Part shown: piece after piece, positions 26,480-36,585 of the stretch
Numbering within the stretch: position 1 is the first letter of the stretch
How the letters are laid out: each line of letters begins with the position of its first letter
From: Sulfuriflexus sp.
GTDB lineage: Bacteria > Pseudomonadota > Gammaproteobacteria > AKS1
Length of the DNA: 64,000 nt
Assembly: GCA_023134145.1 (NCBI GenBank)
Contig: JAGLUW010000027.1
Coordinates: forward strand, 17,841 to 81,840
Direction: 5' to 3'
Position numbers and translations under genes: made by a program
Notes under the pieces: model-generated
The model's database searches: none
The model's input: only the letters and a program-made list of their open reading frames with translations
Told to the model about the DNA's origin: nothing

Positions 26480-28665
26480 TTATTAAACGCTTAACGTCTG
26501 GTCCCTACGCCGCGGCACTGTTATCAATCTTATTGTTGTTATCACTTTATATAATGAGTGGAGCGACGGAAGACTCTGCCAGTTTTAACCAGCAGTATGT
26601 ATACCTTTTAATTACGATATTGATCGGCCTAACCATGTTGGTGGTGATGATCGCCACGAATGTAATACGCCTTTATAGACGCTATAAATTGGGTGAACCT
26701 GGAACACGGTTAACGACGCGTTTGTTGGTGTTGTTCGTCATTATTGCCGTTATTCCAGTCTGTGTTGTTTATTATTTTTCGGTAGATTTTTTACATCGTG
26801 GAATTGATAGTTGGTTTGATGTGCGCATTGAACAAGCACTGGATGATTCACTCGAATTATCGCGTTCTTCATTAGATAGCCGGCTACGTGATCTATTAAG
26901 AACAACTGAACAGCTTGCTGTTGATGTGGCCGATGAATCTGAAGCATCTGCTATTTTACGTCTAGATGATTTACGTGAACGCAGTGGCGCAAGTGAAATG
27001 ACTTTATTTGATGGCAATAGAATTGTTGCCTCAAGTAATAGCAAAGACGAAATTATTATTAATCCCAATCGTCCGGATGAAGCGATATTTAATGATATTG
27101 GTTTCGGTCGAAATTATGCTGGTTTGGATACGATTCGTGGTGTCGGTTTGCAAATTCGTATCGTTGTACGTGTGCCATTGGTTCGTGCTGATCTTGGTGT
27201 GCGTTCTTTACAGGCCTTATATCCGTTCACAGCTCGACAACAAGAATTGGTTGATTCAGTACAAGAGGCTTTTTCTTCTTATAACGAATTAGTTTATTTA
27301 CGTAGCCCACTTAAATACAGTTTTACCTTAACCTTGACCTTGGCATTATTGCTGAGTGTTTTAAGTGCGGTCTGGGCCGCATTTTATACTGCACGTAAGT
27401 TGGTTGCGCCGATTACTGATTTGGCTGAAGGTACACAAGCTGTCGCATTGGGTGATTACAGTAAACGTCTACCCTTGCCCGCGAATGATGAATTGGGTTT
27501 CTTGGTTGAATCATTTAATCAAATGACACGGCGTATTGAACGCGCACGTAATGACGAGCAACTTAGTCGTGACAAGGTTAATGAACAGCAAGCGTATCAG
27601 GCTTGTGTGTTGTCTAATTTAAGTTCGGGTGTGATTACGCTGGATGCGGAACAATGCTTACAAACCTTTAATGATGCCGCGAGCCAAATTTTATCGATTG
27701 ATTTAACGCAGCTTGAAGGTAAGTCGATTAAAGAGCTGGCTTCACAATATGCACGGCTCGGACGTTTTGTTGAGATTCTTTTAGAACAAATGCAAAAGCA
27801 TCAGCAATGGAGTGAAGAGATCACTTTATTTGGTGCCGGTGGCCGACAAGTATTGGTGTGTCGTGGCGTGCCGATGACAGGTGCTCTTGAGGCCTCGGGT
27901 GATACCCTTATCGTTTTTGAAGACGTAACCAATCTGATGCAAGCACAACGTAATGCCGCATGGGGTGAAGTCGCACGACGTTTAGCACATGAAATTAAGA
28001 ACCCATTAACGCCGATTCAATTGTCAGCAGAACGTCTGCGGCATAAATATCTGGACACCATGGATGCGGAATCGGCTGAGGTCTTAGATCGTGCAACCCA
28101 TACGATTGTGCAGCAGGTTGAGGCTATGAAGGACATGGTTAACGCCTTTTCTGATTATGCCCGTGCGCCGCAAATCAAGCTTGAAGCGCTAAATTTGAAT
28201 GCCTTGATAGATGAAGTGCTTGATTTATATAGAGACGATGAGTCTGATTTGAAGCTTAATATTTCCTTGGATCCGGTGATGCCGCATGTTGAAGCGGATG
28301 CAGGTCGTTTGCGTCAGTTATTGCATAACCTAATGAAGAACGCGATTGAGGCAATGCAGGATGTAACTCAGCAGCCAGAAATTTCGATACGTACCTTATG
28401 TATGCAGGAATCGAATTGTCGCTATGTTGAATTACGTATTGAAGATAATGGTCCCGGTTGGCTAGGTGATAAAGAATCCGAGTTATTCGAACCCTATGTG
28501 ACGAGTAAGCAAGGTGGCACCGGTTTGGGCTTGGCAATCGTGAAAAAGATTGTTGAAGAGCATGGTGGTATGGTGGCTGCTGAAGATCGCCCTGAGGGTG
28601 GCGCAAGGATCGTGATTAGGTTGCCAGTATTACATCGAGATGGACAAGATGATGCGAAGAAGTAA
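26467..28665 (+). CDS. ntrY: NtrY-type sensor histidine kinase
   Basis: This 732-residue membrane kinase shows three N-terminal membrane helices within the first 110 residues, an extracytoplasmic sensing region and a fourth helix (SFTLTLTLALLLSVLSAVW). HAMP (APITDLAEGTQAVALGDYSKRL) and PAS regions follow. Then come HisKA with H508 in AHEIKNPLTPIQLSAERLR and HATPase motifs (LMKNAIEA, IEDNGPGW, TGLGLAIVKKI). NtrY/NtrX pairs respond to nitrogen or redox state. The start is the ATG at 26467. A GTG three codons upstream is also possible. Confidence 0.92.
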   Translation: MPVVIIKRLTSGPYAAALLSILLLLSLYIMSGATEDSASFNQQYVYLLITILIGLTMLVVMIATNVIRLYRRYKLGEPGTRLTTRLLVLFVIIAVIPVCVVYYFSVDFLHRGIDSWFDVRIEQALDDSLELSRSSLDSRLRDLLRTTEQLAVDVADESEASAILRLDDLRERSGASEMTLFDGNRIVASSNSKDEIIINPNRPDEAIFNDIGFGRNYAGLDTIRGVGLQIRIVVRVPLVRADLGVRSLQALYPFTARQQELVDSVQEAFSSYNELVYLRSPLKYSFTLTLTLALLLSVLSAVWAAFYTARKLVAPITDLAEGTQAVALGDYSKRLPLPANDELGFLVESFNQMTRRIERARNDEQLSRDKVNEQQAYQACVLSNLSSGVITLDAEQCLQTFNDAASQILSIDLTQLEGKSIKELASQYARLGRFVEILLEQMQKHQQWSEEITLFGAGGRQVLVCRGVPMTGALEASGDTLIVFEDVTNLMQAQRNAAWGEVARRLAHEIKNPLTPIQLSAERLRHKYLDTMDAESAEVLDRATHTIVQQVEAMKDMVNAFSDYARAPQIKLEALNLNALIDEVLDLYRDDESDLKLNISLDPVMPHVEADAGRLRQLLHNLMKNAIEAMQDVTQQPEISIRTLCMQESNCRYVELRIEDNGPGWLGDKESELFEPYVTSKQGGTGLGLAIVKKIVEEHGGMVAAEDRPEGGARIVIRLPVLHRDGQDDAKK

Positions 28666-28690
28666 GCTTGATTGTTGCGAAGCCACTTTG

Positions 28691-28726
28691 CGCGTTACAA
28701 TGGTGACAGATAAAGAATGTAACGCG
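28691..28726. promoter_or_regulatory. Inverted repeat between ntrY and ntrX
   Basis: CGCGTTACA (28691-28699) and TGTAACGCG (28718-28726) are perfect 9-base inverted arms separated by 18 bases, ending 32 bases before the ntrX ATG. It could be a two-turn operator for an autoregulating dimer or an mRNA hairpin that sets the ntrX to ntrY ratio. Confidence 0.45.
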
Positions 28727-28758
28727 GAAATATTAAAAATTAACGAAACCGTCCATTC

Positions 28759-30144
28759 ATGAGCACAGCACATATTCTTGTAGTCGATGATGAACCTGAT
28801 ATTCGAAATCTGGTTCAGGAAATCCTTGTGGACGAGGGTTATGACGTTAGTGTTGCTGAAGATGCGGCAGCGGCACGTGATGCACGTCGAGCACATCGCC
28901 CTGATTTAATTCTCCTAGATATCTGGATGCCAGATGTAGACGGCATTACCCTCCTTAAAGAATGGCAGGAAGAAGGCAGTTTAACCGCGCCGGTGATCAT
29001 GATGTCTGGTCATGGCACGGTAGAAACCGCGGTGGAAGCAACCCGTCTGGGTGCTTACGATTTTATTGAAAAACCCCTTTCGCTAGCCAAATTACTCCTT
29101 ACTATTGAACGTGCATTAGAAGCTGACAAGTTACAGCGTGAAAATACCGATATGCGTGAACACTTACGCCCAGTTACTGAACCCATGGGCAAGAGTGAGC
29201 TAATGCAAAAATTGCGTGAGCAAATTCAACGCATTGCACAGCACGATACATGGGTCTTGTTTATTGGTGAGCAAGGTAGCGGCAAACATCAGTGTGCTCG
29301 ATACCTGCATGCGAACAGTGCGCGTAGCAAAGGCCCTTTTATTGAAGTTGGCGTTGCATCAATGAGTAGTGAACAATCAGCGGTCGAATTATTTGGCACC
29401 GAAGTCGATGGCAAGGTTCATTATGGCCGCCTTGAACAAGCCAATGCCGGCGTATTATTTCTTGATGATATTGCCGACATGGATTTGGATACGCAGGGCA
29501 AATTAGTCAGTGCCTTGGAGTCGGGTTCTTTCTTGCGTATTGGCGGTAATGAGCCGGTTGAAATTGATGTGCGGGTGATTGCTTCAACGCGGCGCGATCT
29601 ACAGCAACGTGTTAGTAGTGGCGAGTTCCGTGATGATCTGTATTACCAACTTAATGTCGTGCCACTAAAGATTGCTCCCCTGCGCGAACACAGTGAAGAT
29701 ATTTCTGAATTGCTTAATTCATTAATTGATCAATTTGTTACACAAGAACATTTGCCATACCGAAGTTTTTCGGTTGCCGCACAAAACAGATTACGTAACT
29801 ATGGTTGGCCAGGTAATATTCGCGAACTACAAAACTTAGTACAACGTGTTTTGATCATGGGTGGCGATGAATCAGTTGAGCTTGATGAAATTGACGCGAT
29901 GCTTGGCGAAGAAAAGACGACTACGGGTAAAACTATTGTAATGGCACCAGTATTTGACTTGCCGTTACGCGAAGCTCGAGAAGCATTTGAAAAAGCATAT
30001 TTAGAACATCGCTTGCGAGAAGCTGGTGGTAGTGTTGGTAAGGTTGCTAAATTAGCAGAAATGGAACGAACCCATTTATATCGAAAATTACGCGCATTAG
30101 GTATTGACCCGAAAAAAGTGGGCAGTGGAGATAGCGAGCAATAA
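28759..30144 (+). CDS. ntrX: NtrX-type response regulator lacking GAFTGA
   Basis: This 461-residue protein has a receiver domain (phosphoacceptor D54 in [10 protein letters not shown]), an AAA+ domain and a Fis-type C-terminal helix-turn-helix ([25 protein letters not shown]). Walker A is GEQGSGK (170-176), and Walker B reads LFLDDIADM with DD instead of DE. The segment from E210 ([18 protein letters not shown]) is shortened exactly where sigma-54 activators carry GAFTGA, so it is unlikely to activate sigma-54 polymerase. Similar loss is known in some NtrX proteins that act with sigma-70. It overlaps trkA by one base. Confidence 0.9.
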   Translation: MSTAHILVVDDEPDIRNLVQEILVDEGYDVSVAEDAAAARDARRAHRPDLILLDIWMPDVDGITLLKEWQEEGSLTAPVIMMSGHGTVETAVEATRLGAYDFIEKPLSLAKLLLTIERALEADKLQRENTDMREHLRPVTEPMGKSELMQKLREQIQRIAQHDTWVLFIGEQGSGKHQCARYLHANSARSKGPFIEVGVASMSSEQSAVELFGTEVDGKVHYGRLEQANAGVLFLDDIADMDLDTQGKLVSALESGSFLRIGGNEPVEIDVRVIASTRRDLQQRVSSGEFRDDLYYQLNVVPLKIAPLREHSEDISELLNSLIDQFVTQEHLPYRSFSVAAQNRLRNYGWPGNIRELQNLVQRVLIMGGDESVELDEIDAMLGEEKTTTGKTIVMAPVFDLPLREAREAFEKAYLEHRLREAGGSVGKVAKLAEMERTHLYRKLRALGIDPKKVGSGDSEQ

Positions 30145-31517
30145 TGAAAATTATTATTCTTGGTGCAGGGCAAGTAGGCACATCAGTCGCAGATAATTTA
30201 GCGAGTGAAGCAAATGATATTACCGTTGTTGATACGGATGCAAAAAAGTTAGAAGTTTTACAAGATCGTCTTGATTTGAGAACCGTGACGGGGCATGCAT
30301 CGCATCCAGAAGTATTGGCACGTGCAGGTGCGGAAGATGCGGATATGATTATTGCTGTAACCAACAGTGATGAAACGAATATGATCGCTTGTCAGGTTGC
30401 CTATACTCTCTTCCACACGCCAACTAAAATTGCTCGAGTTCGGGCAGCTGAATATTTATCACAAGCAGAATTATTTACACAAGAAGCCTTACCGATCGAT
30501 GTGTTGATTAGCCCAGAGCAATTGGTTAAGAATTACATTGAACGTCTTATTGAACATCCCGGTGCATTACAGGTACTCGACTTTGCTCAGGGACGGGTTT
30601 CCTTGGTTGCAGTCAAGGCATACTACGGCGGTCCTTTAGTTGGCCATGAGTTGCGAGACCTACGTAAACATATGCCGACAGTTGAGACGCGTGTTGCCGC
30701 TATTTTTCGTCGTGGTCGTGCCATTATTCCAGAAGGCACAACAGTTATTGAAGCGGATGATGAGGTTTTCTTTGTCGCAGCGAAAAAAGATATTCGTGCT
30801 GTGATGGGAGAGTTACGAAAATTAGATCGTCCTTGTAAACGAGTGATGTTGGCAGGTGGTGGCAATATCGGTTATCGACTTGCTAAGTCGCTTGAGTCAC
30901 GTTACCAAGTTAAAATTATTGAACATAATTTAGCAACAGCAAAAACACTTTCAGAAGAATTAAATAATACAATCGTTTTACATGGCGATGCTGCTGATGA
31001 AGAATTATTAATTGAAGAAAACATTGAAAATTGCGATGTATTTTGTGCTTTAACAAATGATGATGAAGCTAATATTCTTTCAGCGATGCTAGCAAAACGC
31101 ATGGGTGCAAAAAAGGTCATGGCTTTGATCAATCGCGCTGCATATGTCGATCTAGTGCAAAGCGGCATTATTGATATTGCTATTTCACCACAGCAAGCGA
31201 CCATTGGTAGTTTGTTGGCGCATATTCGTCGTGGCGATGTTGCGGTTGTGCATTCTTTGCGACGTGGTGCGGCAGAGGCGATTGAAGCGATTGCTCATGG
31301 TGACAATAAAACCTCCAAAGTAGTTGGTCGTATGGTTGAAGAAATTTCTTTGCCACCGGGAACAACCATTGGTGCAATTGTTCGAGGCGACGAAGTTATT
31401 ATTGCTCATCATGATTCTGTTATTGAGGAAGATGATCATGTCATCATGTTCCTCGTTGATAAGAATCGAATTGTTGATGTTGAACGTTTATTCCAAGTTG
31501 GGATTGCATTCCTTTAA
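30144..31517 (+). CDS. trkA: Trk potassium uptake regulatory subunit TrkA
   Basis: This 457-residue peripheral protein is made of two RCK units, each with a Rossmann NAD-binding half and a TrkA_C half. The first nucleotide motif is [18 protein letters not shown] and the second [18 protein letters not shown]. Asp at the strand-2 ends (VVDTD) suits NAD binding. It gates TrkH by nucleotide. Its ATG shares a base with the ntrX stop codon, and trkH follows after 6 bases. Confidence 0.96.
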   Translation: MKIIILGAGQVGTSVADNLASEANDITVVDTDAKKLEVLQDRLDLRTVTGHASHPEVLARAGAEDADMIIAVTNSDETNMIACQVAYTLFHTPTKIARVRAAEYLSQAELFTQEALPIDVLISPEQLVKNYIERLIEHPGALQVLDFAQGRVSLVAVKAYYGGPLVGHELRDLRKHMPTVETRVAAIFRRGRAIIPEGTTVIEADDEVFFVAAKKDIRAVMGELRKLDRPCKRVMLAGGGNIGYRLAKSLESRYQVKIIEHNLATAKTLSEELNNTIVLHGDAADEELLIEENIENCDVFCALTNDDEANILSAMLAKRMGAKKVMALINRAAYVDLVQSGIIDIAISPQQATIGSLLAHIRRGDVAVVHSLRRGAAEAIEAIAHGDNKTSKVVGRMVEEISLPPGTTIGAIVRGDEVIIAHHDSVIEEDDHVIMFLVDKNRIVDVERLFQVGIAFL

Positions 31518-31523
31518 ACTATT

Positions 31524-32975
31524 ATGCAGCCGATAGCGATACAGCGAATCCTAGGTATTTTATTGATGCTGTTCAGCATCACCATGTTACCGCCAATTGT
31601 GGTTTCATTTGTTTACGATGACGGTGCACGTGATGCATTTGCCTTAGCCTTCTTGGTTACCCTTTCTACTGGTTTGGTTTTTTGGCTGCCGGTCAATCGT
31701 TCGCGACGTGAATTACGTTTGCGCGATGGCTTTTTAGTGGTGGTGCTTTTCTGGACGGTACTGGGTTTATTCGGCGCCCTGCCCCTCGCGCTTTATCCTG
31801 AACTTGGTATGTCATTCACTGACGCCGCGTTTGAATCTATTTCAGGTTTAACCACAACCGGCGCAACGGTGATCACCGGTTTAGATCAATTACCGCATTC
31901 GATACTTTATTATCGGCAACAACTACAGTGGCTCGGCGGCATGGGTATCATTGTTCTTGCTGTGGCAATCTTGCCAATGTTAGGTATTGGTGGCATGCAG
32001 CTTTACCGTGCTGAAACACCGGGGCCGATGAAGGATTCAAAATTAACCCCGCGTATTACCGAAACAGCCAAAGCACTTTGGTATATCTATTTAGGTTTGA
32101 CCATCATGTGTGCGCTGGGTTATTGGTTTGCCGGCATGAGTGGTTTTGATGCGATTGGACATAGCTTTTCAACTATTGCGATTGGTGGTTTCTCTACTCA
32201 CGATGCGAGTATCGGATTTTTCAATAGCAGCTTAATCGAATTAGTCGCCATAATATTTATGTTATTGGCTGGAATGAACTTTGCACTACATTTTTTATCT
32301 TGGCGCACCTTTAGTCTCGCACCGTATTTTCAAGATAGTGAAGCGCGTTTTTATCTTGGCTTATTATTTTTGATTGCAATAATGACATCGGGATTCCTTT
32401 ATTTCACTGGTAGCATTAGCGATCCTATTGAAGCGCTTGAACATGGAGTATTTCAAACTGTTTCAATTGGCACTACGACAGGCTTCACGACAACGGGTTA
32501 TGCATCATGGCCTGGGTTGTTGCCAGTATTATTATTGTTCATAAGTTTTGTCGGTGGCTGTGCGGGTTCAACCGGTGGCGGTATGAAGGTGATTCGTTTT
32601 GTGTTGTTGTTGAAGCAAGGCCTTCGCGAAATCGCACGTTTAGTTCATCCAAGCGCACAAATTCCGGTTAAGATTGGCAACAAGGTAATGTCAGATCGCA
32701 TTATTAATTCCGTATGGGGATTCTTCTCTGCTTACGTTGCGTTGTTTGTGATTATTATGGTCATTCTTATGGCGACAGGTTTAGATCAGGTAACCGCCTT
32801 TTCCGCTGTAGCCGCTTGCATGAATAATATGGGGCCAGGTTTGGGTGATGTTGCTGCACATTATGGAGATATTAGTGATGTTGCTAAATGGGTGCTGTGT
32901 TTTGCGATGCTATTAGGTCGTCTCGAAATCTTTACTTTGTTGGTACTGCTAACACCCACATTCTGGCGTAAATAA
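31524..32975 (+). CDS. trkH: Trk potassium transporter TrkH
   Basis: This 483-residue membrane channel is of the TrkH/TrkG type. The four pore-loop selectivity segments are recognisable: ISGLTTTGATVITG, FSTIAIGGFSTHD, SIGTTTGFTTTGYASWP and ACMNNMGPGLGDV. The GCAGSTGGGMKVIR stretch after the third pore matches the gating loop region. It forms the K+ uptake system with TrkA encoded just upstream. Confidence 0.96.
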   Translation: MQPIAIQRILGILLMLFSITMLPPIVVSFVYDDGARDAFALAFLVTLSTGLVFWLPVNRSRRELRLRDGFLVVVLFWTVLGLFGALPLALYPELGMSFTDAAFESISGLTTTGATVITGLDQLPHSILYYRQQLQWLGGMGIIVLAVAILPMLGIGGMQLYRAETPGPMKDSKLTPRITETAKALWYIYLGLTIMCALGYWFAGMSGFDAIGHSFSTIAIGGFSTHDASIGFFNSSLIELVAIIFMLLAGMNFALHFLSWRTFSLAPYFQDSEARFYLGLLFLIAIMTSGFLYFTGSISDPIEALEHGVFQTVSIGTTTGFTTTGYASWPGLLPVLLLFISFVGGCAGSTGGGMKVIRFVLLLKQGLREIARLVHPSAQIPVKIGNKVMSDRIINSVWGFFSAYVALFVIIMVILMATGLDQVTAFSAVAACMNNMGPGLGDVAAHYGDISDVAKWVLCFAMLLGRLEIFTLLVLLTPTFWRK

Positions 32976-32986
32976 ACTTTATTCTA

Positions 32987-33565
32987 ATGTCGAACGATGA
33001 GTTACAAACGCAATGGGATGCGCGTTACGCTAAAAACAGTGATATTCCGCAAGCCTGCCAAGCATTACGAGAATTTTCCCATTTACTTCCAGCTCAAGGT
33101 CACGCCCTGGATCTTGCCAGTGGCATGGGTGGTAACGCCTTGTTGTTGGCAAAATATGGTTTAACGACCAGTGCCTGGGATTTGTCGCCCGTTGGAATTG
33201 AGAAGCTGAATAATTTAGCGACGCAACAATCACTGATTGTTGATGGACAGGTCAGAGACATTATTAATAATCCGCCTGCAGCAAATAGTTTTGATGTGAT
33301 TGTGGTGAGTTACTTTCTTGAACGACAGCTATTCCCCGCCCTACTTGCCGCTTTGAAGCCTTCTGGGCTTCTATTTTACGAAACCTTTGTGCGCGACAAA
33401 CCACAGGGTGTTGGCCCTTCAAATCCAGATTACCTACTTGAGCAAAATGAGTTATTGGCGCTTTGTGATGGCCTAGTTATCCGAGCCTATCGGGAAGAGG
33501 GCTTGATCGGTGATGTGAGTTCGGGTGTTCGGAATGTGGCGATGCTGGTTGGTGAGGGTGTTTGA
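32987..33565 (+). CDS. Class I SAM-dependent methyltransferase, TehB-like
   Basis: This 192-residue protein has the SAM-binding motif I ALDLASGMGGNALLLAKYG, an acidic strand-2 end (TSAWDLSPVGIEKL) and a motif IV-like FDVIVVSYFLERQLFP. It resembles TehB and thiopurine-type small methyltransferases. The substrate cannot be told from sequence. It lies 11 bases after trkH and may be the last gene of that operon. Confidence 0.85.
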   Translation: MSNDELQTQWDARYAKNSDIPQACQALREFSHLLPAQGHALDLASGMGGNALLLAKYGLTTSAWDLSPVGIEKLNNLATQQSLIVDGQVRDIINNPPAANSFDVIVVSYFLERQLFPALLAALKPSGLLFYETFVRDKPQGVGPSNPDYLLEQNELLALCDGLVIRAYREEGLIGDVSSGVRNVAMLVGEGV

Positions 33566-33897
33566 ACATCAAAAAAAGACTATTATCGGCTATATAATAG
33601 ATAAAATTAACCACAATTATCACATATCATAATAATTAGTGAAAACAAAGCAAAATACGCAATAAGTTATGTAAATTTTACTTGAAAATGGAAAAATAAA
33701 CCCAATATATACGGTACAATAGAAAAATAATGGTTAATTTGTACTTATATATGCATATTTTAGCCACAATCAGGTTTTTTGGATTGATTGCTTAGTTAGC
33801 ACTTACTAGTAGAGAGTAAATCGAATTGACGGGCTGAGTACTAGTCGGTCTATACTGGGAAAAAATAAATTGAAAATAAATAAGAAAGGAGAGGTTT
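33566..33897. other. 332-base AT-rich spacer
   Basis: The spacer is strongly AT-rich and shows no gene. It contains an AT-rich hairpin at 33580-33600 (CTATTAT/ATAATAG) directly after the methyltransferase and a candidate promoter near the right end. I see nothing else. Confidence 0.6.
33826..33856 (+). promoter_or_regulatory. Candidate sigma-70 promoter for the stomatin/NfeD operon
   Basis: TTGACG at 33826-33831 and TATACT at 33851-33856 are separated by 19 bases, slightly long, or 17 bases if TCTATA is taken as the -10. The start site would lie about 35 bases before the ATG at 33898, which has a good AAGGAGAGG ribosome site. Confidence 0.4.
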
Positions 33898-34827
33898 ATG
33901 TTTAATTTCGGGGATTCAGGAACCCTTGTTATTGCACTGGTTGTTTTGGCGATTGCCATCGTTTGGATGGGTGCCAAGATCGTGCCACAGGGTATGGAAT
34001 ACACGGTTGAACGTTTTGGTCGTTACACCAAAACTTTACGCCCAGGACTGCATGTCATTGTGCCGATGATTGACACGATTGGTCACAGGATCAATATGAT
34101 GGAACGCGTTATGGAGGTGCCTTCACAAGAAGTCATCACCAAGGACAACGCCATGGTCACCGTCGACGGCGTGGTTTTCTCGCAGGTACTCGATGCGGCC
34201 AAGGCCTCTTATGAAGTGAATCAGCTTGATTACGCGATTCTTAATCTAACCATGACGAATATTCGTACCGTGATGGGTTCAATGGATCTTGATGAGCTGC
34301 TGTCACAACGTGATGACATCAATGCGCGTCTCTTAAGTGTGGTTGATGATGCGACAACGCCTTGGGGTGTGAAAGTCACGCGTATCGAAATTAAGGATAT
34401 TTCACCGCCGCGTGATCTGGTTGAATCGATGGCGCGTCAGATGAAAGCCGAGCGTGATAAACGTGCCAACATTCTTGAAGCAGAAGGCTTCCGTCAAGCT
34501 GAGATTCTGAAAGCAGAAGGTGAAAAACAAGCGATTGTACTTGATGCGGAAGGTCGTAAAGAGGCTGCATTCAGGGATGCGGAGGCACGTGAACGTCAGG
34601 CCGAGGCGGAAGCCAAGGCAACCATGATGGTATCGCAAGCGATTGCCAAGGGTGATATGCAGGCAATTAATTATTTTGTGGCGAATAAATATATTGAAGC
34701 ACTTACCACGATTGGTAGCGCGGATAACCAGAAGGTCTTCTTCATGCCGCTCGAAGCATCCAGTGTTATTGGCGCGATTGGTGGCATTAGTGAAATTGCT
34801 AAAGAAGCCTTTAAGAAAGAAGGATAG
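33898..34827 (+). CDS. SPFH/stomatin-like membrane protein (QmcA/paraslipin type)
   Basis: This 309-residue protein has one N-terminal membrane helix (about 8-26), a stomatin/prohibitin homology domain ([24 protein letters not shown], and [19 protein letters not shown]) and a long charged coiled coil ([27 protein letters not shown], alternating). Such proteins form membrane microdomain scaffolds and modulate proteases. A very good AAGGAGAGG ribosome site precedes the ATG. It is paired with nfeD six bases downstream, the standard arrangement. Confidence 0.93.
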   Translation: MFNFGDSGTLVIALVVLAIAIVWMGAKIVPQGMEYTVERFGRYTKTLRPGLHVIVPMIDTIGHRINMMERVMEVPSQEVITKDNAMVTVDGVVFSQVLDAAKASYEVNQLDYAILNLTMTNIRTVMGSMDLDELLSQRDDINARLLSVVDDATTPWGVKVTRIEIKDISPPRDLVESMARQMKAERDKRANILEAEGFRQAEILKAEGEKQAIVLDAEGRKEAAFRDAEARERQAEAEAKATMMVSQAIAKGDMQAINYFVANKYIEALTTIGSADNQKVFFMPLEASSVIGAIGGISEIAKEAFKKEG

Positions 34828-34833
34828 CTATTT

Positions 34834-35277
34834 ATGGAACTCTTCATGGAATTAAATAGTTGGCACTGGGGCATCATCGCGGTGCTCTTGATTGTGCTGG
34901 AGATGTTTGCACCGGGCGCCTTTATGATTTGGTTTGGTGTTGCTGCCGCCGTGGTTAGCATTGTCATGGCGATATTTCCTTCTATTACGTGGGAAACACA
35001 GTTTATGATTTTCGCGGTGTTATCGGTTGGTAGTATTTACGGTTGGCGTGTTTATGTGCATAAACATCCACCGACAACGGATCAACCGACCTTGAACCAG
35101 CGCGGTGAGCATTATGTCGGTCGTGTCTTTACCCTTGAAGAACCCGTGGTTAATGGGCTTGGTAAGATTAAGGTCGACGATTCAACCTGGAAAATAGAAG
35201 GAGTCGACTGTGATTCAGGCGCTCAAGTACGGGTTACAGGAGTTGATGGCGTAGTGCTAAAGGTTGAACAAGTTTAA
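34834..35277 (+). CDS. NfeD-like protein, short form
   Basis: This 147-residue partner of the stomatin-like protein has three membrane helices in the first 75 residues (WGIIAVLLIVLEMFAPGAFM..., AAAVVSIVMAIFP, FMIFAVLSVGSIYGW). A C-terminal OB-fold domain follows (GEHYVGRVFTLEEPVVNGLGKIKVDD...WKIEG, then VTGVDGVVLKVEQV). It lacks the ClpP-like protease domain of long NfeD proteins. It is the last gene before a strong terminator. Confidence 0.92.
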   Translation: MELFMELNSWHWGIIAVLLIVLEMFAPGAFMIWFGVAAAVVSIVMAIFPSITWETQFMIFAVLSVGSIYGWRVYVHKHPPTTDQPTLNQRGEHYVGRVFTLEEPVVNGLGKIKVDDSTWKIEGVDCDSGAQVRVTGVDGVVLKVEQV

Positions 35278-35297
35278 CCGATGACCTTTACATAGGG

Positions 35298-35333
35298 AGG
35301 GGCTAGCGGCTCAAGCCGATAGCCCCTTTTTTT
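35298..35333 (+). terminator. Intrinsic terminator after nfeD
   Basis: GGGGCTA pairs with TAGCCCC, an inner CGGC pairs with GCCG around a TCAA loop, and seven T follow directly (35327-35333). It ends the stomatin/nfeD operon 20 bases after the nfeD stop codon. Confidence 0.93.
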
Positions 35334-35357
35334 ATGGGTTTTTTACGGTAAAACGAT

Positions 35358-36503
35358 ATGCAGCAACTCGAAAAGACACTCGCCGAGCAATTAAAGATTA
35401 CGCCGCAGGAAATAGCTAGGCGTAAAGAAATGCTTGAATTCACGCCAGCCGATGAAGAAGTATTGCGAAACAATAAATCCCTGTTTCAGAAATACATCGA
35501 TGGCATGGTTAAAAATTTCTATGACAAACAGATCAGTGTCCCAGAGATAGCACGTTTAATTGGTGATGCAGATAGCATACGGCACCTGTATGTCGCAATG
35601 CATCGCTATATCCTCGAATTATTTGACGGTAATTATGATGATATCTATGCCAACCGCCGTTTACGCATTGGCAAGGTGCATCACCGCATGGGCGTATCAT
35701 CAACCCAATATATTTCAGCCATGCAGATGTTACGAACCGCGTTGAATCAAACGGTTGATATGACATTTTTTAAGCCTGAAGATTTAATGAATGCCAATAT
35801 TCTTAAGGCGGCAATTAGTAAAATCCTGATGTTCGATATGCAGTTGGTATTTGATACTTTTATTGCCAGCATGGCGAACGAGGTCAATGCGGCCAAAGAT
35901 GAAGTAAGCCGATATGCTGCTAACCTTGAAAGTGAGGTAGCTAAGCGTACCAGGCAGTTAGAAGTATTATCGCTGAAAGATAGTTTGACCGGACTTTCAA
36001 ACCAGCGTGCATTTTACGATCATCTAAGGCGTGAATTATCCAGTGCAGAACGTTATAAAGAAGTATTAAGCCTTTGTTACCTGGATCTGAATGGCTTCAA
36101 ACAGATCAATGATAGCCTCGGACACCAAACCGGTGATGATTTATTAGCTCTAGTTGGCAAGGCTATGCTTGATGTAACACGTGAGTCAGATATCGCATGC
36201 CGTTATGGTGGTGATGAATTTTGCATGATCTTGCCGAAAACTTCGCTGAAAGAAGCAACCATTGTGGTCAATCGGTTAATCAAATTATTTAATAAGGTTG
36301 ATAATCAGGATGTGACATTCAGTGTTGGTATCAGTTGTACTAATGCGGATAGCGCGGATAGCGCGGATAGCCGAGATAGGTATATTGATAGTGATGACTT
36401 AGTGAAAAAAGCGGATACACTAATGTATAAATCCAAGGCCGCAAGTAAGAAAAAGCAGGGGCACTACATCACCACGGATATTGAAAAAACCAAGCCAGCT
36501 TAG
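35358..36503 (+). CDS. Globin-coupled diguanylate cyclase
   Basis: This 381-residue protein has an N-terminal globin-coupled sensor domain (about 10-175) with the family signature [21 protein letters not shown]108 is the likely haem-binding residue. A coiled linker leads to a GGDEF domain with GGDEF at 284-288 and the inhibitory RxxD site RESD at 275-278. By family it senses O2 or NO and makes cyclic-di-GMP. A 9-base sequence repeated three times (36345-36371) adds Asp/Ser residues near the end. It lies downstream of the nfeD terminator. Confidence 0.92.
   Translation: MQQLEKTLAEQLKITPQEIARRKEMLEFTPADEEVLRNNKSLFQKYIDGMVKNFYDKQISVPEIARLIGDADSIRHLYVAMHRYILELFDGNYDDIYANRRLRIGKVHHRMGVSSTQYISAMQMLRTALNQTVDMTFFKPEDLMNANILKAAISKILMFDMQLVFDTFIASMANEVNAAKDEVSRYAANLESEVAKRTRQLEVLSLKDSLTGLSNQRAFYDHLRRELSSAERYKEVLSLCYLDLNGFKQINDSLGHQTGDDLLALVGKAMLDVTRESDIACRYGGDEFCMILPKTSLKEATIVVNRLIKLFNKVDNQDVTFSVGISCTNADSADSADSRDRYIDSDDLVKKADTLMYKSKAASKKKQGHYITTDIEKTKPA
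36345..36371 (+). repeat. Triple 9-base tandem repeat in the cyclase gene
   Basis: GCGGATAGC occurs three times in a row, in frame, encoding Ala-Asp-Ser repeats ([10 protein letters not shown]) in a loop of the GGDEF domain before the [13 protein letters not shown] segment. Copy number may vary by slippage without shifting the frame. Confidence 0.8.
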
Positions 36504-36539
36504 GCTGCCTGTACCCCAAAAGCGAAATTCAACGACTTA

Positions 36540-36548
36540 TGCTACAAT
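36540..36548 (+). promoter_or_regulatory. Extended -10 promoter candidate for metH
   Basis: TG-C-TACAAT is an extended -10 element placing a transcript start near 36555, about 30 bases before the GTG chosen for metH. No clear -35 is seen. A very similar TTGCTACACT lies before hisI. Confidence 0.4.
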
Positions 36549-36585
36549 CTGCGACCGTTATTACCTTTATATAAGTAGCTATGCC

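Noticed and set aside
33580..33600. AT-rich hairpin after the methyltransferase gene, with a U-tract on the reverse strand
   Set aside because: The stem is almost all A/T, and no reverse-strand gene precedes it. Forward-strand termination lacks a T-tract.
36481..36585. Upstream extension of metH overlapping the cyclase gene
   Set aside because: The 35 extra residues are unlike MetH proteins, overlap another gene and lie upstream of the likely transcript start.
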